Origin: Mesostigma viride | Taxonomy: Eukaryota; Streptophyta; Mesostigmatophyceae; Mesostigmatales; Mesostigmataceae | DNA: 64,000 bases | Reading direction: 5' to 3' | Assembly (NCBI GenBank): GCA_009746045.1 | Contig: RPFO01000080.1 | Span: forward strand, 5,795,339 to 5,859,338 | Shown here: piece after piece, positions 36,173 through 48,600 of the stretch | Layout of the letters: each line of letters starts with the position of its first letter | Numbering within the stretch: position 1 is the stretch's first letter | The notes under the pieces: generated by a model | Database searches by the model: none | What the model was told of the DNA's origin: nothing | Seen by the model: only the letters and a program-made list of their open reading frames with translations | Made by a program: the position numbers and the translations under genes

Positions 36173-36570
36173 GGAATATGTGCTACATGATCTCCCAACG
36201 GAGGCATGTTATAATTTAATTTAATTTTATATACACTGCAGTTGCTGGCCGACCTTGTGTCCCAGCCCCGTTTGAACACGTACTGCATCCACTCCCTCTC
36301 TCTTGCTTGGACTGCTATGCAGAACAAGAAGAGGCCGTGGAATCTTGACGATTGTCCAGGCTCACACGCCAGCCCCTGTGGGCAAGCCCCCCCCCCCCCA
36401 AGAGGAAGGGGCGCTTTGCTGAGTAAAGTACTGGTTAGGGTTTTCTAGATAAGATTAGCTTACAGTTAGACTAGTTCGGTTTCGCGGCTTCGCCCACCTC
36501 CATCCATCCTGCAAGGGAATATGTGCTACATGATCTCCCAACGGAGTCATGTTATAATATAATTTAATAT
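36173..36570 (+). mobile_element. two LINE-B 3' end fragments
   Basis: 36173-36235 is a bare 3' end (ggaatatgtgctacatgatctcccaacgg with a taatttaattt tail). 36240-36570 carries the last ORF2 codons, the 3' untranslated region and a second stem-loop ctcc-CAAC-ggag with an AT-rich tail. Confidence 0.75.
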
Positions 36571-39064
36571 AATGGCGATTCGGGCCGTCGATGCCCGCAT
36601 CCCCGTAACTAGGAACTAGCTAGACCTAGCTACATCCATCCACCCCATCCCATATTCATTTCCCTGAGGACTATGCTCACGTGACGCAGTTACGTGTAAA
36701 TTAATTAATGAATTAATTAATGCTGAGGCTTTGTGCATCGCCGATAGCTTTTCACGCAGGTAGGGCACTTGTTTGCCTCAGAACAGCCAGATTGAATGTA
36801 ACACGTATTGGTTTTATTGAAGGTAACATATGCACTCATGTCATGTTGCCTCATTCATAATGTTGTCATTCACATGGCTATAAACATGCCGAAAATAAAA
36901 AGAAGCACCAATATCCTAACAGCTAACTGACTCTAGTGACGACTGACCCTAGCACGGCCATGGATCCACATGGGGTCAGCCGTAGGGTCAGCTGTAGAAA
37001 GACATATGCCCGCAGCACAAAATTGATGTCAGGACTTAATGAAGCACTTTCCCCAGCCGGGCACGCAAGTACGTGAACAAATGATCAAATACTACCGAGA
37101 TATCCATTGGTTACCAGCCTTTACTTGCTCCATAAAGCTAGTGGCCTGTCTCTCGTGCTGCACACAGCAGACACATGAAGGCAATACAGGCGCTGACATT
37201 CTGTGGAACAGTTGGGCAGAATTGAATAGGCCGCCTGGAGACGCGCCGCCTGGAACATGTTAACCTAGACGTGATGACTGGTTAAGCAGGGCTGTTATCG
37301 CAAGGACACATAGGTGTTGTGCAAGCAGTGTCAAGCTCCCGCCTGCCCTCGTGTCGATCTAAGGGTGGTATGCCATCATGTTCCACAATGTCGGAAAAAC
37401 CAGGAAAGGGTGGCCTGACAAAGCCGTGGTTCCTGCTAGCCATCACAGGCCAGCCCTCTGTGACTTCCCTCGCCACAGCGTCTTATCCACACACACACAC
37501 ACACAGCGCCTGCAGCATCTGCCACAGGACTTGGGACTCCCAGCGGCACACAATGGGCCAGAGAATATGGGAGGTCATACTGTGCGCTTTGACCGATGGG
37601 GAATTATTCGAGCACACGGATGTGGCCGCTCGGCCATCGACAGACTGCGCCATTTGGTGGTTAAGCTCCCCTCTTGGGTCCAACCGACACTTCAATTGGC
37701 ATGCCCCTCTTCACCACATGCCCTAAGTGTGCATGCATGCGAGATGTCAGCGGTTACACACCGTCACTCGCGCAGTGTCCTGGGTCGCTTCCTAGGCCCA
37801 GTTCTCACGGGCTCAGCTTGCACGGATGTAAGTGCAAATGCACTCTTTTTTGGACACACGCACATGTCTACGCACATCATCGAAACCCGACCCATTTTGG
37901 AAAGGGGTTGCCGTGCGAGGCCGTGAGATAATGATCTATCTTAAGCCAAGATGACTCGCCCAACCCCAGCTGGATCTCTCAAGACTGACCGCGTCCCCAG
38001 CCCTCAAGCCCATGGCTCCTTTGCTTCCGGTCTCACACCACTTGTGCACGGCTCCTTTAAGTCCGGTCTCACGCCGCTTGTGCAAACAGCTCATGGTCCA
38101 AAGGCGGCAGCCACCGACGGGAAGGTCCTTGGCTGGGACACGCAGGTACCCTCACCAAGGTCAAGAGCAAACCTGCCTTGTGTGCTTCTAAGCCCCGTTC
38201 CTCCAGCATGACCGCCTGCTTTCTACCCCTTCTGTCTAATAACATAACTGACGACCATTCGTGGCTCATGGCATACCTCTATGCTCGCAGAACCGTCTGT
38301 GTAATCTGTTGTGTTGAAGCACACCACTAACACCTTCTTTGGCTTCGCACGGCAAACCACCAAAGGGTCATAGTGACTAGTACAGTGACCAAGGGGTACC
38401 ACTTCATGGCTGTGCAGGGCAACCACTCCTCACGCAGGTCGACCCGATTTCTCAACTCTCCCTGACACACTCAAACTACATATCAATGCACGGAAGTACG
38501 TACACACAATCATGTCTCGAACGCGATTGCGAGCACTCCTCTGGGGACTTCAACAGACCTTTTCCCCCAAGCTTCTGGGGACTTGATAACCCTTGGCACC
38601 AAGAGAAGCAGGTAAACACCAGATCAGGGCATCCTTGTGGCCCGCGGACGAACCCTCGAACCAACTGCTGAGGTCAGCAATGTGGTGGACTCTTGCCGCT
38701 CCTTTCCCACCATGTCGACTCCCAAGGTAGAGTAAAAAAAAACATAAAACAACCAACAACCGCTTTTGCCTGGGAACTCAATCGCATGCGCCGAGGGCGG
38801 AAGACTCCCCACCCCCCAAAGGTTCCCAACCCCCCTGGTCGATTTTTCCCCCCTCACTTTTCCGCCCCCTCACTCTGTTCCCCTGATTTCCAATCAACGC
38901 ACATGCCCTTCTTCTTGTCGCCGCTCTTTTCCCTTCACGCCCCTGTCTCAGCTCCACCCTCCCTCGTATCTTCTCCCCTCACGGCTTTCCGTCACTGCCC
39001 AACCCCCTCACTCATGTACCCTCCCCCATTCGTTCCTATCATCTCTCGTCTCCGCGCCTGCCCG
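36571..39064. other. no gene recognised; downstream flank of DGK
   Basis: Only short ORFs. Contains an (ac)7 run at 37492, attaattaatgaattaatt at 36698, and a pyrimidine-rich stretch (38800-39060) that would be a purine-rich 3' untranslated region of the minus-strand DGK gene. Confidence 0.4.
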
Positions 39065-39561
39065 TCACTTGTGCGCGCTCGCGGCTGCGGCCATGGCCTT
39101 CTTGTCGGGGCCCCGGAGCATCATCGAGCGCAACGGGGCCGCCGCGATGTCGATGCGCAGCGACCGGCGCGGGGCCACCGGGAGCACAGAGGGCTGCTTC
39201 GCCGCCGCCGCCGCCGCCGCCGCGTCTGCCCCCCTCACGTTTCCCGTGGTGGCCGCGTCCACTGCCGCGTTGGCAGCCACCACCGACCCGGACGGCTGTG
39301 CGGGGGCGGCGGCGCCCCCCGTGGTCGAGACAGGGACCGCCGGCACGGGGGCGGAGCTGGCAGAGGAACTGGCCGCTGTGGTAGTGGTGGCGGTCGTGGT
39401 GGCGCCGCCGGCCGCGGCCACCGTGGCCCCCCTCGCGGCCTCGGCGGAGTCCATCGGGATGGGTTGCATCCACGGCTCGCCGTCGATCTGCATGAATGTG
39501 TGCTCGCGCGCGTCGTCGTCGCTGGCCAGCTCAATGTGGATCGCGCTTGCCTGCGTGTGTG

Positions 39562-39643
<82 letters not shown>

Positions 39644-42600
39644 TGGGAGGCCATTGGCGGAAGAATAAAAAATGAAAAACTGGGATGAGCTGTTTAGCAT
39701 TGTGCTCGCGTGCACCATCGGGGGGTGGCTGGGTGGGGTGATGGGAGCATATCCGTTACATGTAAGATCTATTGCACATGGACCTATTGCACAGGACCTA
39801 TTGCACAGGACCTATTGCACAGGATCTATTGCACATGGCCCTAGTGCACATGGCTCTAGTGCACTTGTCTGTGTGGGGGGGCGAGTGGGAAGGGGGACAT
39901 GGTGGAATGAAGATGTTGAGGTGTCAAGATCCATCAAAAGGAAGCAATTTTAAGAAAAAAAATATAAAGGATGTGAAAAGCAATGAAACCGTCAAACGGT
40001 GAGGCAGTTGGAGGGTGGAACCGGGCCATGGGGTGATCTGGGTGCCTTGGTCGGGGGCGGATCAAGGGACAGAGGGGGGACATCATGGCAGCAGAAACCC
40101 TTGTGGTAAATAGGGTGGCATAAACTCGAGCGTCATAATCAAGAGGCGGATGACAGTGTGGTAATCCGAGGTGCGCTGGTGAAGGGAAAGCAGTCATTAA
40201 GGAAGCGAGGGTGGGAGGGCATCAAATGGGCAATTCGTTTTTGTGTTGTGTGCTGTGTGTGTCTTGGTATCAGAATGCCATATTTTTGTAATGACTTTTT
40301 CAGGAGTAAGCCCATTTATTGTCACGGATATTTCAAGCGTACGCCCATTTACTGTCACGACTATTTCAAGAGCAAGCCCTCTTATTGTCATGACTATTTC
40401 AAGAGCAAGCCCTCTTATTGTCATGACTATTTCAAGAGCAAGCCCTCTTATTGTCATGACTATTTCAAGAGTAAGCCCTCTTATTGTCATGACTATTTCA
40501 AGAGTAAGCCCTCTTATTGTCATGACTATTTCAAGAGCAAGCCCTCTTATTGTCATGACTATTTCAAGAGTAAGCCCTCTTATTGTCATGACTATTTCAA
40601 GAGCAAGCCCTCTTATTGTCATGACTATTTCAAGAGTAAGCCCTCTTATTGTCACGACTATTTCAAGAGTAAGCCCTCTTATTGTCATGACTATTTCAAG
40701 AGCAAGCCCTCTTATTGTCATGACTATTTCAAGAGTAAGCCCTCTTATTGTCATGACTATTTCAAGAGTAAGCCCTCTTACTGTCACGACTATTTCAAGA
40801 GTAAGCCCTCTTATTGTCATGACTATTTCAAGAGTAAGCCCTCTTATTGTCATGACTATTTCAAGAGCAAGCCCTCTTATTGTCATGACTATTTCAAGAG
40901 CAAGCCCTCTTATTGTCATGACTATTTCAAGAGCAAGCCCTCTTATTGTCATGACTATTTCAAGAGTAAGCCCTCTTATTGTCACGACTATTTCAAGAGT
41001 AAGCCCTCTTATTGTCATGACTATTTCAAGAGTAAGCCCTCTTATTGTCATGACTATTTCAAGAGTACACCCTCTTATTGTCACGACTATTTCAAGAGCA
41101 AGCCCTCTTATTGTCACGACTATTTCAAGAGTACACCCTCTTACTGTCACGACTATTTCAAGAGTACTATTTCAAGAGTACGGCCTTGTATTATCATGAC
41201 TATTTCATGGTAATCCCAATAATTGCAGCTCGTCACGTTCGTCTTTCGCACAGGGATTAAGTAGAGGTGGCCTCACTAACTTAGGTAGTATTAGACGGGG
41301 GTTAGGTAGAGGCGGAGGTGGAGAGCAGAGTCGCAACAATTGTTACGTCGCGTAACAATCTGTTACTGTTACGGACGTAAATTAGGTCCTTTGCCTCAGT
41401 CGTTCTTGGGTTTACGTTTAGTCTGTACTGTTGGACACTGTCGTCCCGGTACCGTGGTGCAGTTGGCGCCGCGCCGCGTACTTTAGTAGTGGTCCTTATC
41501 CTTCGTGTAGAATGTAGTGGACCAGCGTGAATCTGTGCATCTGTAGGCGAGGGCCATGTCGGCCCGAGCATGCTGGACCGTTGGTGATCATTTATGCACG
41601 TCCTACCCCTCGTGTTGGCACTCGGCGTGTGTTAATGAATTGACACATATAATTAGGGTCATGGCAGTGTAGTAGTGTTTCCTTCCTCTATTCCTGGAAT
41701 AAACGGGGTTCGGGTAAATGGCTTATGGCGTATTATAGTCGTAGTACGTAAATGCACTGAGATCCGGATCGTCACGTTCGTCTTTCGCGCAGGGTTTGAC
41801 TACAGGTGGCCTCACTAATTTAGGTAGCATTAGACCAGTTAGAGGTAGAGGCGGAGGTAGAGGACTGAGTCGTAACAATGGACTCGGAGGAACTTTAGGT
41901 AGAGAACGTGACGAAGATCCCCTGCAACAACAGACGCCATTGACCCTACCCTTCCGCGTCCGGGAGTATGAAGACAACACCATCTTGCCAGGTAATGGGC
42001 GGGTCGCCTGCAAGCTAGCTGGGTAGTGCTGCCCGATTCGGGACACGCCTAGGCTAGGAGTTAGACCTGCTGGCAGCGGAAAACCCTTAATAGATAGCTC
42101 CTTTCCCTCCTCCGGCATTAATGTTTTCCGCTGCGAGCAGGTCTAACTCCTAGCCTAGGCGTGTCCCTAATCGGGCAGCACTACCCAGCTAGCTTGCAGG
42201 CGACCCGCCCATTACCTGGCAAGGCTGTGCTGACTTCGTATTCCTGGCCGCGGAAGGGTAGGGGTGTAAATGGCGTCTGCTGCAGGGGATCTTCGTCACG
42301 TTCTCTACCTAAAGTTCCTCCGAGTCCATTGTTACGACTCTGCTCTCTACCTCCGCCTCTACCTAACCCCCGTCTAATACTACCTAAGTTAGTGAGGCCA
42401 CCTCTACTTAATCCCTGTGCGAAAGACGAACGTGACGAGCTGGAACTCAATGCATTAACATAAGTACAACTATAATATGCCATAGGCCATTCAACCAAAC
42501 CCGTTAACTCCAGGATAACGAAGGAAACACTACTACACTGCCATGACCCTAGCTATATGTGTCAATTCATTAACACACGCCGAGTGCCAACACGAGGGGT

Positions 42601-45600
42601 AGGACGTGCATAAATGACACACACCAGCTCTGGGTAACCGAATCACTATGGTCTGGGTCACAATAAACCTACTTGGTCACTCGATCATCCTCATACCTGT
42701 GCGAGGCGCAGCGCCTGCCGCCGCAGCACCACCGTGTTGGCCATGTCCCAACCGCCCTCAAAGCCGACAATCTCCAGAAGGCCATCCTCCATGCTGGGCG
42801 GCTCGTAGGCCACCAGGTTCTGTGGAGGATAAAAAATATGACGAATGGCTTGGAGATCCCATGCCGTCAGCGTGAGGCGGCTGGTAGGCCACCAGCTAAA
42901 TCACAGGAATTTCTTAGAAAAAGAAGCAGACAATAACCACAGATAACATAGGCAGTGGCCAGATAGCAGCGCGCAACAACACATCATTCGTGTGCGAGGA
43001 CGAAGAGGCCTCGGCCTGGCTACGGTGGCTTAAAATACAGACACAACGTAGGGGGAAGGGGAGGGCCACGGTCGGGGGATGAAGGACAAAAGAGGCAAGA
43101 GGGAGAAAGGAGGACAGAGGAGGGGGCCCAGAGGGAGGGGGTACGACGGCATTGCTTGATTTTCCCTTCTGCAGCACAACTTCCACGGAAACGACTACAT
43201 ACCTGTCTGTCTCCCCTAACCATGGCAATAGAATAACACGCAGGGAAAAGTGACAGACACACTGGGGCTACAAAATGGCAGCTTGCCTTGGCGGGGCGTG
43301 TGGCAGAGACAGGCTTCACCAGGTGCTTGCCCCACGGGTTGCGTCCGCCGCTGTAGCTCTGCAGGTTCAGCACGATGAGCGCCTGGAGGCTGCGGGGCAA
43401 AGTAAAACGAACGCATGCAAGTAGGGGCAAGGTTCAGTGCCTGGAGGCTGCAGGGCCAAGTATAAAGAATGCACGGAAGTAGGGGCAAGGGTCAGCACGA
43501 TAAGGACCTGGAGGCTGCCGGGGCAAGCGGCGTGAGACGTGCGCTGCTATCAGGAACCCATGCACAGCGGCGTGAGACGTGGGCTGCTATCAGGAACCCA
43601 TGCACACAGAGACATGCGCGATGAGGAGAGAGAGGGCTCAGAGCCACCGGGGGCAGATATCGTGTCGTGTCGTGTCGTGCCGTGCCGTGTCGTGCCGTGC
43701 CGTGTCGTGTCGTGTCGTGTCGTGTCGTGTCGTGTCGTGTCGTGTCGTGTCGTGTCGTGTCGTGTCGTGTCGTGTCGTGTCGTGTCGTGTCGTGTCGTGC
43801 CGTGCCGTGCCGTGCCGTGCCGTGCCGTGCCGTGTCGTGTCGTGTCGTGTCGTGTCGTGTCGTGTCGTGTCGTGTCGTGTCGTGTCGTGTCGTGTCGTGT
43901 CGTGTCGTGTCGTGTCGTGTCGTGTCGTGTCGTGCCATGCCGTGTCGTGTCGTGTCGTGTCGTGTCGATGAGATCGTGTTTGTACAATAGCAAAGGGGGA
44001 GCACGAAAGCTGTCGGGCGAAGGGCGCGTTCCATACGCAAGAGGGCAAGCAGACGCCAAAGGACACGTCCTCGTGCCCACCAAGGTCTGGGCATGCCCAC
44101 CACACTCGTGCCCACCAAGGTCTGGGCATGCCCACCAGAGGACCGGTCGCCGCAAACCGTGGGTGCCCCCAAACCATACTTGCCCACACCCCGACACCTC
44201 CGTGCTGGCTCTCTGCCTACCTCAGCCTACCTCAGGGCTGGCGGTCTTCTGCGCACTCGTGTAGCTGCACCAACTCAGCATGCTGCAATCGGTACTGTCG
44301 TCCCGTCACATTTTGTGCCTGCATGGGCTTAGCACAAGTGCGACTAGCGCATGCAAGCATAGCAAGGCCCTTATCACCGCCGCCAATACATCGTCGTCAC
44401 TACCTGGGGCTTGAGCTCAGTTACACAAACTCTTTAAAATTATTCACTTAGGCTTGCACCCCAAATGTGTACCGTATCTACTGCTACTCTAGTCACCCAG
44501 GCTTGACCTCTGGCTCCCGCCACACACACGGCCTACATCTCATAACATATATCCTTACCATCGCCTGGGCTTGAGCTCCAGCTCCAGACCCTATTGGCTA
44601 TCGCTACCCACCTGGGCTTGAGCTCCAGCTCCTGCCAGTTGAATCCCGCGTCGGCGTAGCGCACCTTGGCGATGGACTTGAGGCTGGCGCGGTGAGGTGG
44701 GGCCGGTGGGGCAAGGGGCGGCGGAATGTGGGGCGCTGGGGTGTATGTCAGATATGTTGCAGGGGGCGATGGGCAAGGGGCATGAGGCTGGCGAGGGGCA
44801 TGAGGCTGGCGAGGTGAGGCGGGGCAATCGTGGCAAAGGGAGGGGGCGTAGGGCAGCGATGACACTCGGGGAGACAATGTTACATGGACTGGTGGCCGGC
44901 AACCACAAGGGAGCCGACGGCATGTACCGCAGAGGTGTGACCTGGGGCCATGCAACGTAGGTGGTCGGGTGGTGGGAGATAGAACAGGTTGGGCTTGGTC
45001 AGGTCAACAGGCAGCAACACGTGATGTACAAGTGAGAAGACCTTAAATGATCCACAACAATCCGAATCAAGTGGACCGGCCCCTTTTTAAAGGTTCATCG
45101 AGACAGCTCCTCGAACTAGCCATGCCATCAAACTAGCCTTGTCTTGACTGCGGGCTCGGTGCAGTAGGTGCTTCGTGCAACACTTCAAGTGTCCATGCGA
45201 CTACTCACTTGTCACTTGCGCCTCAGCCGGCAGAGCTTGCCCTCCCCTTGGCTGATATGCCTCCCTTCCCCTCATGGGCCTACAACAACCTCGCAGTGCA
45301 GCAGGCAACTATACATGCGCCAACGTGTTCTCAACACCTCCCCTGTGCAACCACTCGCTCGCAGTGCGCGGTGCCCCACACAATCACTAACTTGCCAACA
45401 TAGCCTCCATTTGCCTTCCCTCCCTCTCCCCCCCTCTTTCCCTTTCGCCCTCCCGCTCTCCCTTTTCGCCCCCCTCCGCCGTCTAACCACTCACTTGCGG
45501 TGCGCCGTGCAGCACGTGCACTTCCAGTGGCCCTGCGTCAGCCAGAAGCAGCCATAGAGCGCCTGGTTGGTCTCGCGGCTGCGGAACAGCCACGGCTTTT

Positions 45601-48600
45601 CCTCACGCAGGCTGTGGAAGCCATGCGTCACGCGCGCGTCGATGCCCATCGAAAAGTAGTTCCAGAAACTACCCTCCGCGAAGCGGTCCAGCGGCTGCCG
45701 CGGGTTATACGAAGTATGGGGAGAAATGGTAGCGAGGCAACGGGAACCGACAAATGTTTTGAGAAAAACTGATTAAGGGGTTCTAGGAATTGCCCCAGAA
45801 GCTGCCATCGGGAAGCGGTCCAGCGGCTGCGACCGGTCATGCACGGGTTGCGGACCATGTATGGGTTGCGGACCATGTATGGGTTGCGGACCATGTACGG
45901 GTTGCGGACCATGTATGGGTTGCGGGTCATGTATGGGTTGCGGACCATGTATGGGCACACGGGCAGCGGGACGGAAGGGCGCATCAAGGCAGAGAGGGGG
46001 AGAACGAGGTGTTTACATGGCCAAGGTGATTTGCCATGTTGTCCCAGAATTGGCCCTCAGCAAAGCGGTCCAGCGGCGGGGTGGGGTTGTATGTTATGTA
46101 GAGAAATGGCTTGTAAGGAGAAATGGTAGGGAAGGAGGCGCACAGAGGGGCAAAGGGGTATAGGAAGTATCTCTTGAAGCTGCCCTCGGCGAGGCGGTCC
46201 AGCGGGTGTGCAGGTTTAGAGAGGTGGGAGAGAGAGAGGAGTCCAAGAGGGGTGGTGGGGAGAGCAACCAAAGGGTGGCGGTGGGGAGAGCACTCAATGG
46301 GTGGCAGTGGGGATAGGAACCACACACAAGCACCGCTTCCCCTGGTCTCCCCGTGGTCAACAATCCACTAGTAGGCCCGCTGCAAAATGGTTTGTTGCTA
46401 GGCTGGTTCTAAACTGACCCCTTGATAGACTGGTTGTTAAACAATCCATCCATGGGCACGCTGTAAAGTCATTGCCCATCGATCCCTTGGCAGCTGCGAG
46501 TGCAGCAGGTGGCTACACCAGCATGCGCCTCCCTTGTACAGCAGGCTGGGCTCTTTGACAGCAACGCATGCCGGTGGGTGCACACGACTCACCGCATCCT
46601 CCACCACCTCCTCCACCGGCTTGAACGAGTAGGGCAGGTGCGGCGACGCGGTGAGCGCCTTTTCATTGGGGAATGTCTGGATACGGATCACCCACCTGCC
46701 GAACGTCACGCAGGCACAACCATGTACAAGAACACAGAGGCACTTAGGCACTTCAGCACTTCGGCACACAGGCACTTCGGCAGTCAGGCACACAGGCACA
46801 CAGGCATACAGGCACTCAGGCACACAGGCACACAGGCACACAGGCACACAGGCACACAGGCACACAGGCACACAGGCACACAGGCACACAGGCACACAGG
46901 TGCAAAGGCACACAGGCACACAGGCACACAGGCACACAGGCACACAGGCACACAGGCACACAGGCACACAGGCACACAGGCACACAGGCACACAGGCACA
47001 CAGGCACACAGGCGCACAAGGCACACAGGCACACAGGTGCAAAGGCACACAGGCACACAGGCACACAGGCACACAGGCACACAGGCACACAGGCACACAG
47101 GCACACAGGCACACAGGCACACAGGCACACAGGCACACAGGCACACAGGCACACAGGCACACAGGCACACAGGCACACAGGCACACAGGCACACAGGCCC
47201 ACAGGCCCACAGGCCCACAGGCCCACAGGCCCACAGGCCCACAGGCCCACAGGCCCACAGGCCCACAGGCCCACAGGCCCACAGGCCCACAGGCCCACAG
47301 GCCCACAGGCCCACAGGCCCACAGGCCCACAGGCCCACAGGCCCACAGGCCCACAGGCCCACAGGCCCACAGGCCCACAGGCCCACAGGCCCACAGGCCC
47401 ACAGGCCCACAGGCCCACAGGCCCACAGGCCCACAGGCCCACAGGCCCACAGGCCCACAGGCCCACAGGCCCACAGGCCCACAGGCCCACAGGCCCACAG
47501 GCCCACAGGCCCACAGGCCCACAGGCCCACAGGCCCACAGGCCCACAGGCCCACAGGCCCACAGGCCCACAGGCCCACAGGCCCACAGGCCCACAGGCCC
47601 ACAGGCCCACAGGCCCACAGGCCCACAGGCCCACAGGCCCACAGGCCCACAGGCCCACAGGCCCACAGGCCCACAGGCCCACAGGCCCACAGGCGCACAG
47701 GCGCACAGGCACACAGGCACACAGGCACACAGGCCCACAGGCACACAGGCCCACAGGCCCACAGGCCCACAGGCCCACAGGCCCACAGGCCCACAGGCCC
47801 ACAGGCCCACAGGCCCCCAGGCCCACAGGCCCCCAGGCCCAGGCCCACAGGCCCACAGGCCCACAGGCCCACAGGCCCACAGGCCCACAGGCCCACAGGC
47901 CCACAGGCCCACAGGCCCACAGGCCCACAGGCCCACAGGCCCACAGGCCCACAGGCACACAGGCCCACAGGCCCACAGGCACACAGGCACACAGGCACAC
48001 AGGCACACAGGCACACAGGCACACAAGGCACACAGGCACACAGGCACACAGGCACACAGGCACACAGGCACACAGGCCCACAGGCCCACAGGCCCACAGG
48101 CCCACAGGCCCACAGGCCCACAGGCCCACAGGCCCACAGGCCCACAGGCCCACAGGCCCACAGGCCCACAGGCCCACAGGCCCACAGGCCCAGGCCCACA
48201 GGCCCACAGGCCCACAGGCCCACAGGCCCACAGGCCCACAGGCCCACAGGCCCACAGGCCCACAGGCCCACAGGCCCACAGGCACACAGGCCCACAGGCC
48301 CACAGGCCCACAGGCCCACAGGCTCACAGGCACACAGGCACACAGGCTCACAGGCACACAGGCACACAGGCTCACAGGCACACAGGCACACAGGTGCAAA
48401 GGCACACAGGCCCACAGGCCCACAGGCACACAGGCACACAGGCACACAGGCACACGGGCACACAGGCACACAGGCGCACAGGCGCACAGGCACACAGGCA
48501 CACAGGCGCACAGGCACACAGGCACACAGGCCCACAGGCACACAGGCACACAGGCACACAGGCACACAGGCACACAGGCCCACAGGCCCACAGGCCCACA

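Noticed and set aside
38766-39668. Plus-strand ORFs of ~300 codons overlapping DGK exon 10
   Set aside because: Antisense to the DGK accessory-domain exon and extended by the TG microsatellite. The minus frame carries the recognisable IDGEPWMQP motif and joins in phase to exon 9.
40158-41213. 350-codon ORFs over the 33-bp repeat
   Set aside because: The repeat length is a multiple of three and open on both strands. Flanks are not coding and it lies in DGK intron 9.
43492-44264. Several TRHDT/CRVVS-type ORFs
   Set aside because: Pure (CGTGT)n translation products in DGK intron 7.
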